From NCBI GenBank assembly GCA_015231825.1, contig JADGAV010000006.1:173220-231388 (forward strand): DNA of 58,169 bases. Direction: 5' to 3'. Shown here piece after piece: positions 35,731-46,118 of the stretch. Source of the DNA: SAR324 cluster bacterium (GTDB lineage: Bacteria; SAR324; NAC60-12). A program made the position numbers and the translations under genes. The notes under the pieces are model-generated. The model searched no databases. It was not told where the DNA came from and saw only the letters and a program-made list of their open reading frames with translations. The first letter of the stretch is position 1, and each line of letters starts with the position of its first letter.

Positions 35731-36555
35731 TTATTTTTTAACCGATGCCTGGAATGACCGGGACACAATACGTTGAACGTATTCCAATGCCTGTTTTTGA
35801 TGCCCTTTGTCTCTGCCGACGAGGCTGTCAATTTTTCGTTTCTGGTCATCTCCCGCTCTGGCAAAATAATATTTCATTGCCACGGTGTGGACTGCACGCA
35901 TTCTTTTCTTCAACATTCCCTGGTCTACCAGAGTTTGGTGGTCGGCCAGTGTGTTTGTCAGCTTTTTGATTTCCTGATGCAAACCGACTTTCAACAAAAC
36001 CCGAACCAATTGGTGCAGTTCGACGGCCTGTTTTTTGGGCAAATAAGCGGTAGCCAGCTTTAAATACTTCTCACATTCCTGAGCACGTGAAGAATAGACT
36101 TTGCTTTCATCCAGAAGCATCATCGAAAGCTCTTTCTGAAAGTGGTGCTCAATATTTTGAAATGGTAGTTTTCGTGGTTTGTCCGGAGTGAATTCATTCA
36201 CCTTGAACTGTTCCCGTAAACATAAATTTTTCAGGTATTCCGGCCGGGAAAAAACCCAGAATGCCGGATCTTTGTTGACTAGCCCCCTCATGGGAGGTTC
36301 CCAATAATACAACATGGGAGCTTTGCCCATGAAATAGAGGCGGAAAAAATGCCATTCGTCGCGAACCAGATAAATCTCATTCCATGTCCGTTGTTTTCCT
36401 TTTGTGGGGACATAGTTACAATCTAATTCCTCTGTGTCTTGCTGAGAGATGTCCATTTGCAGCGCATCCAATAATTTTCGGGTGACCTGCAGCAAAGGTT
36501 CAAAAAAGGCGATCTCTTCGTGGATAGGCAAATTATCGATTTCTTTGGTGACCAT
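35731..36555 (-). CDS. Hypothetical protein, 274 residues
   Basis: The product is soluble and lacks a signal peptide. The first half has an aromatic-rich beta-like stretch (EWHFFRLYFMGKAPMLYYWEPP, quoted here in part: FRLYFMGK, LYYWEPP), and the second half is helical and rich in Lys, Gln and Leu. No known domain is recognised. Codon use and a start 12 residues into a clean frame are consistent with a real gene. It is transcribed divergently from icmF across 236 bases. Confidence 0.6.
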   Translation of the reverse strand: MVTKEIDNLPIHEEIAFFEPLLQVTRKLLDALQMDISQQDTEELDCNYVPTKGKQRTWNEIYLVRDEWHFFRLYFMGKAPMLYYWEPPMRGLVNKDPAFWVFSRPEYLKNLCLREQFKVNEFTPDKPRKLPFQNIEHHFQKELSMMLLDESKVYSSRAQECEKYLKLATAYLPKKQAVELHQLVRVLLKVGLHQEIKKLTNTLADHQTLVDQGMLKKRMRAVHTVAMKYYFARAGDDQKRKIDSLVGRDKGHQKQALEYVQRIVSRSFQASVKK

Positions 36556-36791
36556 TTTTCATCTTAAACAAGTGATAATTCAGAGGATTTTAAACCGTAA
36601 TAGCTATAGCAAAGTTTAGGGTTTTAAACAAGTATGATGTCGTTCTTATAATCCAAAATTAGGGAACTTGCCAATCTTCCTGCATATAAATCAAAATTGC
36701 TGGCGAATTATAGTTAAACTGTCATATTAGTGAACTCAACTCAAAACATTTTTAAACATATTAAAAAATTCTCAGAGGAAACAGAGGAATT

Positions 36792-39700
36792 ATGAGTGCT
36801 GTCATTCCATCTCGGTCGTCGGTCCTCAACATCGAATTGAAACACCACGTCCGCTTCATTACGGCCACCAGCCTGTTTGACGGCCATGATGCCGCCATCA
36901 ATATCATGCGACGCCTTTTGCAGAAAGGAGGAGTTGAAGTTGTTCACCTGGGACACAATCGTGGTGTAGAAGAGATTGTCAACGTAGCGATCCAGGAGGA
37001 TGCCCAAGCTATCGCCATCAGCTCCTACCAGGGAGGGCATATTGAATTTTTTAAATACATGATTGATCTGCTCAAAGAAAAAGGGGCAGGACACATCAAA
37101 GTCTTTGGAGGAGGCGGAGGTGTGATCATTCCTCAGGAAATCAAACTTTTGATGGAATATGGAGTTGCACGAATTTATTCTCCGGAAGACGGAAAAATGA
37201 TGGGCCTGGAAGGGATGATCGCCGATATGATCCAGCAATCGGATTTCAGCACCCTGGCTGATGGTTTCATTCCGGATTGTTCTCTATTGAATGCGGATGC
37301 TTTTGGAGAAATTGCCCGCTGCATCACCTGGATAGAGCAGCATATGAATCAACCGGCAGTATTGCAGACGGTGACTGGTACGATTGAAAAAAATATAAAA
37401 ATCCCCATCATTGGTATGACGGGAACCGGGGGGGCAGGAAAATCATGTTTGACTGACGAAATTTTACGAAGAGTGCTGCTGCAATTTGATAATTTTCATA
37501 TTGCGGTGGTTTCTGTTGATCCTTCGAAACGCAAAACAGGAGGAGCTTTATTGGGTGATCGGATTCGAATGAATGCCATTGATCCGCAGAGAGTCTACAT
37601 GCGCTCGGTTGCGACTCGCCGTGCAAATCTAGCCACGTCTGCATCAATTCATGAAATCATCAAGGTTTTGAGTGTGAGCGGGTTTGACATGATTTTTGTG
37701 GAAACCGCGGGAATAGGTCAAAGTGACTCGGACATATCGGATCTGGTCGATGTCAGTATTTACGCGATGACTCCTGAATTTGGCGCGGCGACTCAACTTG
37801 AAAAAATCGATATGCTCGATTTTGCTGATTTGATCGTGATCAATAAATCTGATAAACGCAGCGCTGAAGATGCCTTGATTGCGGTCCGAAAACAGTATCG
37901 CCGCAACCATGGAGAGTTTGAAATTCCTGATGAAGAATTGCCGGTGTTCGGCACGGTTGCCAGCCGCTTTAATGATGGAGGAGTCAATCAGTTCTATCAG
38001 CGTTTGATCAGCAAGGTGATTGAAGTCAAGCAGTTGGATTGGCAGCAAGATTTGTCGGAACGTGCAGGATTGACCGATAAAACTCAATTCATTCCCGTCG
38101 AACGCAGTGATTACCTGAGAGAAATCGCTGCATCGGTGAGGCAATACAAAAAGAAAATCCGAAATGCCGCCGAAGCTGCCACCGCTTGTTATCAAAGCTA
38201 TGGGACGCTTGAACAACTCAAGTGTCACTTGCCGGAACCTCTGGATCCCATTGATATAGCAGAGATCCCTAAAAACTTTCATACGATAGCCGAACTTTAC
38301 AATAAAACGCTGGAATTGGTTCCTTTAACCGAACGACAATCAGTCACCCGTTTTCAAAAAGAATGTGAGCAGTACCAGTTGCCTCAATATGAATTTTCAG
38401 TACGTCAAAAAACAATTGTCGTGGACAATCATACTGAAAGTTTATCGGGGACTAAAATTCCAAAAGTAGCGGTTCCTCATTACCGGGATTGGGGCAGTAT
38501 TCTCCAGTGGATGGGACTTGAAAACTTTCCGGGCTCATTTCCCTTTACCGGTGGAGGCTTCCCATTCAAACGACAAAACGAAGATCCAACCCGGATGTTT
38601 GCTGGAGAAGGAAGCGCCGAACGCACCAATCAGCGCTTCCACTACCTTTCTGCAAATCAACCCGCAATTCGATTGAGCACGGCTTTTGATTCAGTGACCC
38701 TCTATGGCGAAGACCCTCATCCCCGTCCTGACATTTATGGTAAAGTTGGCAATGCGGGGGTCTCAATCTGTACGGTTGATGATGCCAAGCGTCTCTATTC
38801 AGGATTCGATCTTTGTCAGCCCTCCACGTCTGTGTCGATGACCATCAATGGACCAGCCCCGATCATCCTGGCTTTTTTTCTGAACACGGTGATTGATCAG
38901 CAGGTGGAAATTTACCTGGAACAGGAAGGGGCAATGGAAAAGAAAGTTCAGGAAATTGCCGCAATGTATCAGCAGCAGGGACTGACTGCCCCGTGTTATC
39001 GCTCAAATCTTCCTGAAGCTCACAATGGTTTGGGGTTGAAAACTTTGGGGATTTCAGGAGATCAATTGGTTTCCCCGGAAATCTATCAGAAAATCAAGCA
39101 GGATGTCCTCAAAGTGGTCAGAGGAACCGTTCAGGCAGACATATTAAAGGAAGATCAAGCGCAGAACACGTGCATTTTTTCTACCGAGTTCGCCCTGAAA
39201 ATGATGGGAGACATACAGGAATATTTTACTGTCAATCAGGTTAAAAACTTCTATTCTGTCAGCATTTCGGGCTATCATATTGCTGAAGCAGGTGCCAATC
39301 CGATCACCCAAGTGGCGCTCACCCTGGCCAATGGATTCACATTTATTGAACACTATTTATCTCGGGGATTGTCCATTGATCAGTTTGCCCACAACCTCAG
39401 CTTTTTCTTCAGCAATGGAATGGACCCTGAATATGCGGTGATCGGACGAGTAGCGCGCCGCATATTTGCCGTTACGTTGCGTGATCGTTATCAAGCCAAT
39501 GAACGTTCTCAAAAACTAAAATACCACATCCAAACGTCCGGACGTTCGCTGCATGCTCAGGAGATTGATTTCAACGATATCCGGACAACTCTTCAAGCCC
39601 TCTATGCCATTTATGACAATTGCAATTCGTTGCACACCAATGCCTACGACGAAGCCATTACAACCCCCACCGAGGAATCCGTCCGACGTGCTGTCGCAAT

Positions 39701-40220
39701 TCAGCTGATTATCAATCGGGAACTGGGATTGGCAAAAAATGAAAACTCACTGCAGGGAAGTTTTGTGGTGGAGGAATTGACGGATTTGGTTGAAGAAGCG
39801 ATCTTATCTGAATTCATTCGAATCTCGGAGCGCGGTGGAGTCCTGGGTGCTATGGAAACCATGTATCAACGCAATAAAATTCAGGAAGAATCATTGTATT
39901 ACGAAAGTTTGAAGCATTCTGGAAAATTGCCCATCATTGGGGTCAATACTTTTCTCAATCCGCATCCTGTGGAGATGGGAGACCAAATCGAATTGATGCG
40001 CTCCACAGAAGAAGAAAAAGAAAATCAATTGAAGTCGCTCGCCCAGTTTCACCAATTCCATCATGCTCAGAGGGAAATGGCTTTGGAGCAACTGGCCGAG
40101 GCGTGTGGCGCAAACAAGAATATTTTCGAAACGTTAATGGAAACTGTTAAAGTCTGCTCTTTGGGACAAATTTCCCGGGAACTCTACCGTTTCGGAGGGC
40201 AATATCGACGAAACATGTGA
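36792..40220 (+). CDS. icmF: Fused isobutyryl-CoA mutase with G-protein chaperone
   Basis: The 1142-residue protein has the IcmF order: an N-terminal B12-binding domain (DGHDAA with axial-ligand His32, then SSYQGGH and VFGGGGGVI), a MeaB-like GTPase (Walker A GTGGAGKS, 211-218; NKSD near 355) and a C-terminal acyl-CoA mutase TIM barrel from about 560. The mutase part reads [18 protein letters not shown] and [19 protein letters not shown], matching isobutyryl-CoA or related branched acyl-CoA mutases rather than methylmalonyl-CoA mutase. It interconverts isobutyryl-CoA and butyryl-CoA (or isovaleryl/pivalyl-CoA in some species) using adenosylcobalamin, with the GTPase loading and protecting the cofactor. 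GAGGAA precedes ATG. Two small genes follow closely. No B12 riboswitch was recognised upstream. Confidence 0.95.
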   Translation: MSAVIPSRSSVLNIELKHHVRFITATSLFDGHDAAINIMRRLLQKGGVEVVHLGHNRGVEEIVNVAIQEDAQAIAISSYQGGHIEFFKYMIDLLKEKGAGHIKVFGGGGGVIIPQEIKLLMEYGVARIYSPEDGKMMGLEGMIADMIQQSDFSTLADGFIPDCSLLNADAFGEIARCITWIEQHMNQPAVLQTVTGTIEKNIKIPIIGMTGTGGAGKSCLTDEILRRVLLQFDNFHIAVVSVDPSKRKTGGALLGDRIRMNAIDPQRVYMRSVATRRANLATSASIHEIIKVLSVSGFDMIFVETAGIGQSDSDISDLVDVSIYAMTPEFGAATQLEKIDMLDFADLIVINKSDKRSAEDALIAVRKQYRRNHGEFEIPDEELPVFGTVASRFNDGGVNQFYQRLISKVIEVKQLDWQQDLSERAGLTDKTQFIPVERSDYLREIAASVRQYKKKIRNAAEAATACYQSYGTLEQLKCHLPEPLDPIDIAEIPKNFHTIAELYNKTLELVPLTERQSVTRFQKECEQYQLPQYEFSVRQKTIVVDNHTESLSGTKIPKVAVPHYRDWGSILQWMGLENFPGSFPFTGGGFPFKRQNEDPTRMFAGEGSAERTNQRFHYLSANQPAIRLSTAFDSVTLYGEDPHPRPDIYGKVGNAGVSICTVDDAKRLYSGFDLCQPSTSVSMTINGPAPIILAFFLNTVIDQQVEIYLEQEGAMEKKVQEIAAMYQQQGLTAPCYRSNLPEAHNGLGLKTLGISGDQLVSPEIYQKIKQDVLKVVRGTVQADILKEDQAQNTCIFSTEFALKMMGDIQEYFTVNQVKNFYSVSISGYHIAEAGANPITQVALTLANGFTFIEHYLSRGLSIDQFAHNLSFFFSNGMDPEYAVIGRVARRIFAVTLRDRYQANERSQKLKYHIQTSGRSLHAQEIDFNDIRTTLQALYAIYDNCNSLHTNAYDEAITTPTEESVRRAVAIQLIINRELGLAKNENSLQGSFVVEELTDLVEEAILSEFIRISERGGVLGAMETMYQRNKIQEESLYYESLKHSGKLPIIGVNTFLNPHPVEMGDQIELMRSTEEEKENQLKSLAQFHQFHHAQREMALEQLAEACGANKNIFETLMETVKVCSLGQISRELYRFGGQYRRNM

Positions 40221-40235
40221 GACCACAGGAAAAAT

Positions 40236-40559
40236 ATGGCTATTACGACCTCCCAACTTCAAAAAATCTGTACCGATCTTGTTGAGGTTTTAAAAAACCA
40301 GCTGCCTGACAATGATCCGGATTTGGTAGAATTGATTGGGCAACAGTATTTTATGGGGACGCTTTCACGTATGATTTCGCTCTCAAAAATACTGGATGAG
40401 CAAGGATCCTCCTCACCGGAGCTCAGTCGCCAGGATCTCCGCTTCAACCTGACTTATCCGGAAGATGCGGATCTTGCTGAAATCGAAGCAATTCGTCAGC
40501 ATGCAGCCGTACTTCTTGGAAAATGCCTGGATGCTTTGAAAAACGATTTGTTCAATTGA
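40236..40559 (+). CDS. Small helical protein downstream of icmF
   Basis: The 107-residue product is acidic and almost wholly helical (LQKICTDLVEVLKNQLPDNDP, EAIRQHAAVLLGKCLDALKND). It starts 15 bases after icmF with AGGAAAAAT before ATG, so it is very likely in the same transcript. No family is recognised. A role tied to the mutase is possible only on grounds of position. Confidence 0.65.
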   Translation: MAITTSQLQKICTDLVEVLKNQLPDNDPDLVELIGQQYFMGTLSRMISLSKILDEQGSSSPELSRQDLRFNLTYPEDADLAEIEAIRQHAAVLLGKCLDALKNDLFN

Positions 40560-40617
40560 AATTGCACACGTCATCTGAATTTGACTTACCCATCTGCTTT
40601 TTTCCGTGAGACCAGTT

Positions 40618-40785
40618 ATGGACGATCAAAATTTCTATAATAAAGAATACCGTTTGAATATGGAATATGCCCTGCAGCGTTACCTGATCGAAAAGAAAAA
40701 TTTTTCAGAGTATGATGCCCAAATTCGCGTGATGCGCGAATTTGACGCGGTCGAAGCTGAAGCAAAAGAGGACCACTATATCTGA
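40618..40785 (+). CDS. Small acidic protein, 55 residues
   Basis: The frame from ATG 40618 to TGA 40783-40785 encodes MDDQNFYNKEYRLNMEYALQ... ending EAKEDHYI. The composition is charged and Tyr-rich with a predicted long helix, and reading is uninterrupted with normal codon use. It follows the previous small gene by 58 bases on the same strand, and a convergent gene ends 12 bases later. The upstream GTGAGACC is only a weak ribosome-binding site. No family is recognised. Confidence 0.5.
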   Translation: MDDQNFYNKEYRLNMEYALQRYLIEKKNFSEYDAQIRVMREFDAVEAEAKEDHYI

Positions 40786-40796
40786 TTTGACAAAAA

Positions 40797-41687
40797 TCAT
40801 TTGACTTCAAGCATTTGATTCAGAAAGTTCAGTAATTTTTCACGATAAATGCTGTCAAAGCGAATGAATGCCTGAATGTGTTGTCCCCCTTCGATCGTCC
40901 AGAAATATTTGGGTTCTCTGGCAGCTCGATACAAAATTTCAGAATGGTAATAATTGACAACCGTGTCGGCGGTTCCATGGATAAAGAGGACCGGTACAGG
41001 GGACAATTGGTCGACCCAATCTTCAGGACTGTAGGTATCACGGACAAAAATTAAGGAAAGGGGCCATTGGAAAGGCCATGTTAACGAAACTTCTCCTAAT
41101 TTGTCACGTGTAATGCGTTGAAAAGAAGAAAAACTGCTTTCAATAACCACGGCCTTCACCCCGTCCTTTGAACCATGAGTCGCTGCTGCAACAGCCAGGG
41201 CACCTCCAATACTTTGACCAAGGAGAATCAGTTTCCCGGAATTTTCTCCGGTTCGATTTCTGACGTAGTCAATCGCGGCAACCGAGTCGAAAACAGGCCC
41301 ATGATGGTCCGGCTCTCCTTCCGATAGTCCAAATCCGCGATAATCAAAAGTAAATAAATTGTAACCGTGATGCGGCAGCCAAATCAAAGAACGATAATGA
41401 CTGGACATGTTTTGCGCATTGCCGTGAAATTGAATGACAGTCCCTTTGGCATTCTTGACATTGTGGGCCGGGATAAACCATCCCTTCAGTTTTGTACCGT
41501 CTTTACTGCTGAATTCAACTGTTTCAAAATCTAATCGGAATTGAGCGGGAGTCGAATAAAGCAATTGGTTGGGGTAATAAAACAGATAGTTGCATCCGGT
41601 CAGCCCCCATGAAATCAGAAAAAAGCCAGGCAAGCACAGGAAAATAAAGGTTTTGTTTTTTAAGTTCGTCATCTTGCCATCGATCAT
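40797..41687 (-). CDS. Alpha/beta hydrolase lipoprotein (BEM46/ABHD13-like)
   Basis: The 296-residue product has an export signal and lipobox WGLTGC, then an alpha/beta hydrolase fold: TVIQFHGNAQN (oxyanion strand), FTFDYRGFGLSEG, the nucleophile elbow GQSIGG (Ser), PVLFIHGTADTVV (Asp) and GGQHIQAF (His). The catalytic triad is thus complete. The closest type is the BEM46/ABHD13 serine-hydrolase group of unknown natural substrate. ATG 41687 is chosen because GGGAA lies just before it; the frame extends five codons to a TTG. It converges with the small genes after icmF. Confidence 0.88.
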   Translation of the reverse strand: MIDGKMTNLKNKTFIFLCLPGFFLISWGLTGCNYLFYYPNQLLYSTPAQFRLDFETVEFSSKDGTKLKGWFIPAHNVKNAKGTVIQFHGNAQNMSSHYRSLIWLPHHGYNLFTFDYRGFGLSEGEPDHHGPVFDSVAAIDYVRNRTGENSGKLILLGQSIGGALAVAAATHGSKDGVKAVVIESSFSSFQRITRDKLGEVSLTWPFQWPLSLIFVRDTYSPEDWVDQLSPVPVLFIHGTADTVVNYYHSEILYRAAREPKYFWTIEGGQHIQAFIRFDSIYREKLLNFLNQMLEVK

Positions 41688-41809
41688 TTGTATTCCCAGC
41701 AAACGTTTTTATAAATTTCTTAAAAGGCGTTCATTTTCTATTTTTTACGAGAAAATTGACCTGTCCGCCGCGATGGCGGAGCTGGGGAATTTAATTGGAC
41801 GTCCGGTGT

Positions 41810-42436
41810 TCAGGCATTCGTTCCCAATACTTCTGAAATCAGGCGTACGGCATCGTTTGCGTTTTCTGCATAACCGTCTGCACGGATTTCATCAGCAAAA
41901 TCTTGAGTGATCGGGGCTCCTCCGATAAACATTTTTGTCTCGGTATTCGAAAAATGCTCTGAAATGGCCCTCATGTAATCCATGGTTGTCGTCAGGAGAG
42001 CACTGCAGCAGACAGCCTGGGCTCCCTCATCCACTGCTGCTTGGAACTTGTTAATATCACAATCCACCCCCAAATCGTTGACTTCCCATCCCGCGCCTTT
42101 CAGCATCATCACCACCAGATTTTTTCCAATATCATGCAAATCGCCTTTGACTGTCCCAATGCATACTTTCCCGACTGGTTGGTGACCCTTTGCGCTTAAA
42201 ATCGGCTCGATGATATTCAAACCGGCCTGCATCGCTCTGGCTGCAATAAGCATTTCTGGCACGTAAACTTCATTCCTGGCAAACTTCTCGCCAATTTCTT
42301 TCATCGCCGGTATCATGGATTCATTGAGCAGTTCTACCACCTCGACGCCGTCGTCGACTGAATCCTGGACTAATTTGGCGGAGGTCTTGCGATCGCCATT
42401 AATGATTGCATCAACTAATTCTTGGTTTTTTGCCAT
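41810..42436 (-). CDS. Corrinoid (B12-binding) methyl-carrier protein, MtaC/MttC-like
   Basis: The 208-residue protein has a helical cap (residues 1-85, including EKFARNEVYVPEMLIAARAM) and a B12-binding Rossmann domain (90-208) with DLHDIGKNLV (DxHxxG, base-off axial His), SALLTTTM and GGAP. It is the size and layout of methyl-carrying corrinoid proteins that work between two methyltransferases. GGAG sits before ATG. UroD-type methyltransferases at 43710 and 49308 and an activation-domain-like protein at 43046 are natural partners. It is transcribed divergently from the last one. Confidence 0.93.
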   Translation of the reverse strand: MAKNQELVDAIINGDRKTSAKLVQDSVDDGVEVVELLNESMIPAMKEIGEKFARNEVYVPEMLIAARAMQAGLNIIEPILSAKGHQPVGKVCIGTVKGDLHDIGKNLVVMMLKGAGWEVNDLGVDCDINKFQAAVDEGAQAVCCSALLTTTMDYMRAISEHFSNTETKMFIGGAPITQDFADEIRADGYAENANDAVRLISEVLGTNA

Positions 42437-43045
42437 CTCTTTTCTCCACTGAAATATTGATGATTGATTCTGGAAAAGATCACTTTATTTCTTCAGTATT
42501 TCCTTCCTGGTATGAGAACGGTCCTTGGCTCGTCAACTGGTTCAATGATATTGAGTTCATTAAAAAATTGTAAAGTTATTTATTGAAGCAGTTTTTAATA
42601 ATTTTTCCATCAAAACAATTTGAACCCCCGGGAAACAAGAATTTTGGATATTCCCGGCTGTTTTACGGTCAGCTTTGTTGTAGAAATATTCATAATGCAG
42701 CCGCAATCTAATTGGCCTGGTTTCTATTTTCCTTGCCTGGGGCTTGGGATGCTTGCCAAACAAGCCGAAGCCCGGTTTCTTAATGTTCCAGGCATCCTTA
42801 CGACCTATGGTTTTCCAGCAGACAATCTTCCAATTCGAAATATAAGTAAAACAAATTGCTTCGAAACAGGCTGTTGTGTACATTAAAAAATGGCGAGCGC
42901 TTCAGATGCAGATTTTCGCTGGAATTCGATAGTAAATCAAAAGTAAAATTTAAAAACTGAAAGCTTGCGGTCAAGGTTTCAACAAAGAGGCGGTTTCTTT
43001 TGATAAATTAGCAATGTGCCCCCTTATAAATTCAAGTGAGGAAGC
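42437..43045. other. 609-bp divergent intergenic stretch with a hairpin
   Basis: No gene is supported. Overlapping frames at 42560-42883 (minus) and 42620-42886 (plus) lack ribosome-binding sites and family features. An imperfect stem (GGGCTT 42740-42745 with AAGCCC 42768-42773, inner GCTTG/CAAGC) is the main structure. I looked for cobalamin-riboswitch B12-box words and found none convincing. Promoters for both flanking genes must be here. Confidence 0.45.
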
Positions 43046-43693
43046 ATGCAGTATGTTGAAGTAAAAATTGATTCAGACCAACTGCTGGATGAGACTTGTC
43101 AGAAAATCAAATCTTCCCCCGCGGTTCGTCAAACTATTTCTAAGAATGCGATGGCTTCGGGGGAAATTGACGACTGTATTCGTGAAGCGAATCAGGCCTT
43201 GAAAAAAATCATAGCACCCAAAGCAGCGTATATTCCTGTTTCCACTGAATTGACGGAGCATGGGGTGAAGCTGAAAAATGGAATGATTTTGGAAAATCGG
43301 AACATGGTTCGGCAGTATCCATTAAAGAAACAGACTTTTGTTTATCTGGTGACCGCAGGCTATGATACCCAGGACGCGTTCAGGGAACTCAACTCAGACT
43401 ATATCGTTTATCATTTTCAACATTTGATCGCAAAAACATACATCGTCAAATATGCCCAACAATTTCATATCGAAATGCAGTGGCCTTTCCCCGGTTTAAA
43501 ATTTGTGCGCTACTCTGTATTAATGAAAGGGTATGGCCATACGAATGGGAAAGACTATTGGGATCCTCTTATGGTTCGTGAGTTGATCTCCCATTTTGGA
43601 GAGAATTCATTAGGAGTTGAAGTGACTGAGGCGGGCTGTTTTTCTCCGCTCTACACCCTTGCAGGAATCACCATGGGAATTTCTGAACCATAG
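43046..43693 (+). CDS. MetH activation-domain-like protein
   Basis: The 215-residue protein resembles stand-alone versions of the methionine-synthase activation (SAM-binding) domain: an N-terminal helical part, then LKNGMILENRNMVRQYPLKKQTFVYLVTAGYD, partly quoted as FVYLVTAGYD, DAF, and HLIAKTYIVKYAQQF, and a late segment ITMGISEP. Such proteins are often found beside UroD-type methyltransferases and corrinoid proteins and are thought to restore the cobalt to its active state by reductive methylation. The characteristic RxxxGY core is not obvious, so this call rests mainly on overall pattern and neighbours. GAGGAAGC precedes ATG. Confidence 0.5.
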   Translation: MQYVEVKIDSDQLLDETCQKIKSSPAVRQTISKNAMASGEIDDCIREANQALKKIIAPKAAYIPVSTELTEHGVKLKNGMILENRNMVRQYPLKKQTFVYLVTAGYDTQDAFRELNSDYIVYHFQHLIAKTYIVKYAQQFHIEMQWPFPGLKFVRYSVLMKGYGHTNGKDYWDPLMVRELISHFGENSLGVEVTEAGCFSPLYTLAGITMGISEP

Positions 43694-43709
43694 ATTGTTA
43701 AAAATCAAT

Positions 43710-44885
43710 TTAGCTTCGGAGTTCCATATCGTACATGGCAAGGACATTTTCGAGAGGCGTATCCGATTGAATATGGTGAGAACTCGACATGATATAGCCT
43801 CCGTTTTCTCCCAGTACCTTGATGCGGTCAAGAACTTCTGCCTGAACTTCCTCAGTTGTCCCTTTGGGTAAAGTTTCAACGATATTGATTCCTCCGTGGA
43901 AACATATCTTTTCCCCAAATTCTCTTTTCAGGACCCGAGGATCCATCCCGGCAGCATTGACTTGAATAGGATTCAAAACATCCACTCCCATTTCGATCAG
44001 ATCAGGAATCAACGGGTACATGGCTCCACAGGCATGGTACATCACCGGTTTATCAAATTTCCGGGCAACATCTATTATTTTCTGGTGATGGGGTTTGATC
44101 AGAATTTCCCACATTTTTTTAGACATCATCATGTTTTCGGTGGAGGCGACATCATCATAAAAGAACACCATATCGATTTGTTCCCCGGCAAGATCAAGAA
44201 TTCTAGTTAAATTGGCAATGTAAATCTCGCAAAGACGGGTCATGATATAGACAGGGATGTCCGGTTCCAAAGCCATATCCATAAAAAATTGCTCCATTCC
44301 CCTCATTTGCCAGGCAATTTCGAAAACGGAACCAATGCGGAATCGAATATGATATTCGTCTTCCTGGTTGATCTCATCAATGACATGGTTTATGGTTGAA
44401 AAATCCCACCAGTCCGGTTCAGGCCAAGGATGCTTTTTGAGATCGTCAACCGATTCGGCATCTTTGAGAACCGGCATATTGTTTTCATAGGTTCCAGTTT
44501 GAGTATTGGAAAGAACATAACGTCGCCCGAAAATATCATAGCGTGTTCCATCCGGAGTGATTTGCCGCCACATGCGGTTTGGAGAAGAGCGGCCGAAAAC
44601 TTTCCACCATTCGATTCGAGCTCCCTCAAAAATAGAGTGCTCCGGCGGAGCAAAAAATTGGTCGTAGGAAAGCACTCGACAATCGACTTTGAGCAGCGTG
44701 AGTATTTTTTCCCAAACCGGATCAAAAAACCGGGAATCATCGGGTTCTTTTTCGCGAATATCAAAATGATCAATCAGCTTCTCCCAGATTTCAGGAGTGG
44801 CCAAAAAATCAACAGGCACCCGATCCGTGACGCTGTGATTGAGTGCACGAATGACACGTTCTTTCGCAGTTATTTGTGTTTCCAT
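43710..44885 (-). CDS. UroD-family methyltransferase (MtaA/CmuA-like) 1
   Basis: The 391-residue protein has the uroporphyrinogen-decarboxylase barrel used by corrinoid:coenzyme or substrate:corrinoid methyltransferases. YHACGAM at about residues 283-289 is the HxC zinc motif, with CFHGGIN at about 330 providing a further ligand region, and it ends near SSHHIQSDTPLENV. A true UroD would carry the tetrapyrrole-binding arginines near the N-terminus, which are not seen. It is the last gene of the minus-strand array from 52678. Pairing with the corrinoid protein at 41810 is likely. Confidence 0.88.
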   Translation of the reverse strand: METQITAKERVIRALNHSVTDRVPVDFLATPEIWEKLIDHFDIREKEPDDSRFFDPVWEKILTLLKVDCRVLSYDQFFAPPEHSIFEGARIEWWKVFGRSSPNRMWRQITPDGTRYDIFGRRYVLSNTQTGTYENNMPVLKDAESVDDLKKHPWPEPDWWDFSTINHVIDEINQEDEYHIRFRIGSVFEIAWQMRGMEQFFMDMALEPDIPVYIMTRLCEIYIANLTRILDLAGEQIDMVFFYDDVASTENMMMSKKMWEILIKPHHQKIIDVARKFDKPVMYHACGAMYPLIPDLIEMGVDVLNPIQVNAAGMDPRVLKREFGEKICFHGGINIVETLPKGTTEEVQAEVLDRIKVLGENGGYIMSSSHHIQSDTPLENVLAMYDMELRS

Positions 44886-44951
44886 CGCTTTTTTCTAAAC
44901 AACACTTTTTACTTTAATAGGCTTATTTCGACGTTCTCCCTAACAGTGGTT

Positions 44952-46004
44952 TCATTTTTCTGCAGAGTAAGCAACATGATTGGTGGAACCGTTCGCCGGG
45001 TCCCCTGGTTTGAGCCCTCGGTACATATATTTGATGACTCTTTCCTGATAGACATTCAGTGGATTCAAAAGCCTCGTCCCGTCCGGATAGTATGCAATAA
45101 CAATTGCTTCTCGATTGTATTCGGTGGAATTGGGAGGAGTTCCATGCAAGACCCAGCCATGATGTAAACTGGCATCACCCATTTCAAGGTCCGGACTTTC
45201 AAAAATTTCAAAGCTTTGCTTTTTAATGAGTTCTGAAAAGTATCCTTCTGCTTCTTCACCAATCGGGTTAAAGCCAAGATACCCTTTTTTGTGGGAACCT
45301 TTGGCAAAATGCATTGTCCCCATTTCCCTTTTTACATTGACCAGGGGGATCCAAATGGTGATGACTTTATTGGTGTCGAGCGGGTAGTAGAGACTGTCCT
45401 GGTGCCATGCGGTTTTTGTTCCTCCCGACTCTTTAAATAGGGCTTGGTCGTGATAGATTCTAACAGAATCCACTTCCAGTAGATCCGCCGCAATCTTGCC
45501 AAACCGGGCGGCAGTCGTGAATTTTTTTGCTGCCTGATTTCTCATTCTCAGATTTTTTGTTTGAAGAAAGGCCCCTTTTTCTTTTTCAAAAGAATATTGA
45601 GTGTTGTAGCTTTCCAGGCAATTTCGGATCACAGGACGGTATTTTTCAATTTCAGTTTTGCTGGCAACATTTCGAAGGACCAAAAACCCGTTTTCTCTAA
45701 AGGATTTAATATTTTCTTCAGTCACTTGAAAGGTGGGATCAAGATCCGGCAAATCATCGGTACCCGCATCGATTCTTCCGAAACTGAGCCATTTGTGCCA
45801 GTCTCCCGCATAGTCCCACATCGTAATCGCCCGCCTCAATTCTGCTTCGGATGTCTGGAGATTCATTTGTCTTGCTATCGCAATGCGTCCTTCCAGGTCG
45901 GTTTTTTCGCACTGTTCCGCAAGGCTTTCATTGTTTTCAAGCTGCAGCATGAAAGCAATGGCGTTTTCCGTAGGTTTTAAAGGGTTTTCATTTTCGTTCG
46001 ACAT
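44952..46004 (-). CDS. Phytanoyl-CoA dioxygenase (PhyH) family oxygenase
   Basis: The 350-residue protein is a non-haem Fe(II)/2-oxoglutarate dioxygenase. HQD (His201, Asp203) in AWHQDSLYYPLD and the distal His in VLHGTPPNS (about 270) give the metal triad, and Arg in NREAIVIAYY binds 2-oxoglutarate. ATG 46004 follows ACAGGAAAT, a clear RBS, whereas the frame extends 31 codons upstream through non-conserved sequence. PhyH enzymes hydroxylate small substrates or demethylate them oxidatively in the cytoplasm. The substrate is not predictable, but the gene sits between a sulfatase and a methyltransferase in one transcript. Confidence 0.85.
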   Translation of the reverse strand: MSNENENPLKPTENAIAFMLQLENNESLAEQCEKTDLEGRIAIARQMNLQTSEAELRRAITMWDYAGDWHKWLSFGRIDAGTDDLPDLDPTFQVTEENIKSFRENGFLVLRNVASKTEIEKYRPVIRNCLESYNTQYSFEKEKGAFLQTKNLRMRNQAAKKFTTAARFGKIAADLLEVDSVRIYHDQALFKESGGTKTAWHQDSLYYPLDTNKVITIWIPLVNVKREMGTMHFAKGSHKKGYLGFNPIGEEAEGYFSELIKKQSFEIFESPDLEMGDASLHHGWVLHGTPPNSTEYNREAIVIAYYPDGTRLLNPLNVYQERVIKYMYRGLKPGDPANGSTNHVAYSAEK

Positions 46005-46118
46005 CGTATTTCCTGTCAGTTGTTCATAATTGGGCAAAAAGCCGAAGCCAAGACAATTTTCTTTCACTCCAGCTCCTAATCCTAATCCTACTTGCAATTA
46101 GTGATGCTTAAGCAGTCG

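Noticed and set aside
40783..40799. TGATTT-GACAA-AAATCA stem between convergent genes as terminator
   Set aside because: The stem is only six AT-rich pairs and lacks a GC core; too weak to call.
42560..42886. Overlapping frames on both strands in the corrinoid intergenic region
   Set aside because: They overlap each other, lack ribosome-binding sites and have no recognisable domains.
42437..43045. Cobalamin riboswitch upstream of B12-linked genes
   Set aside because: I looked for the conserved B12-box and flanking stems here and upstream of icmF and found no convincing match.
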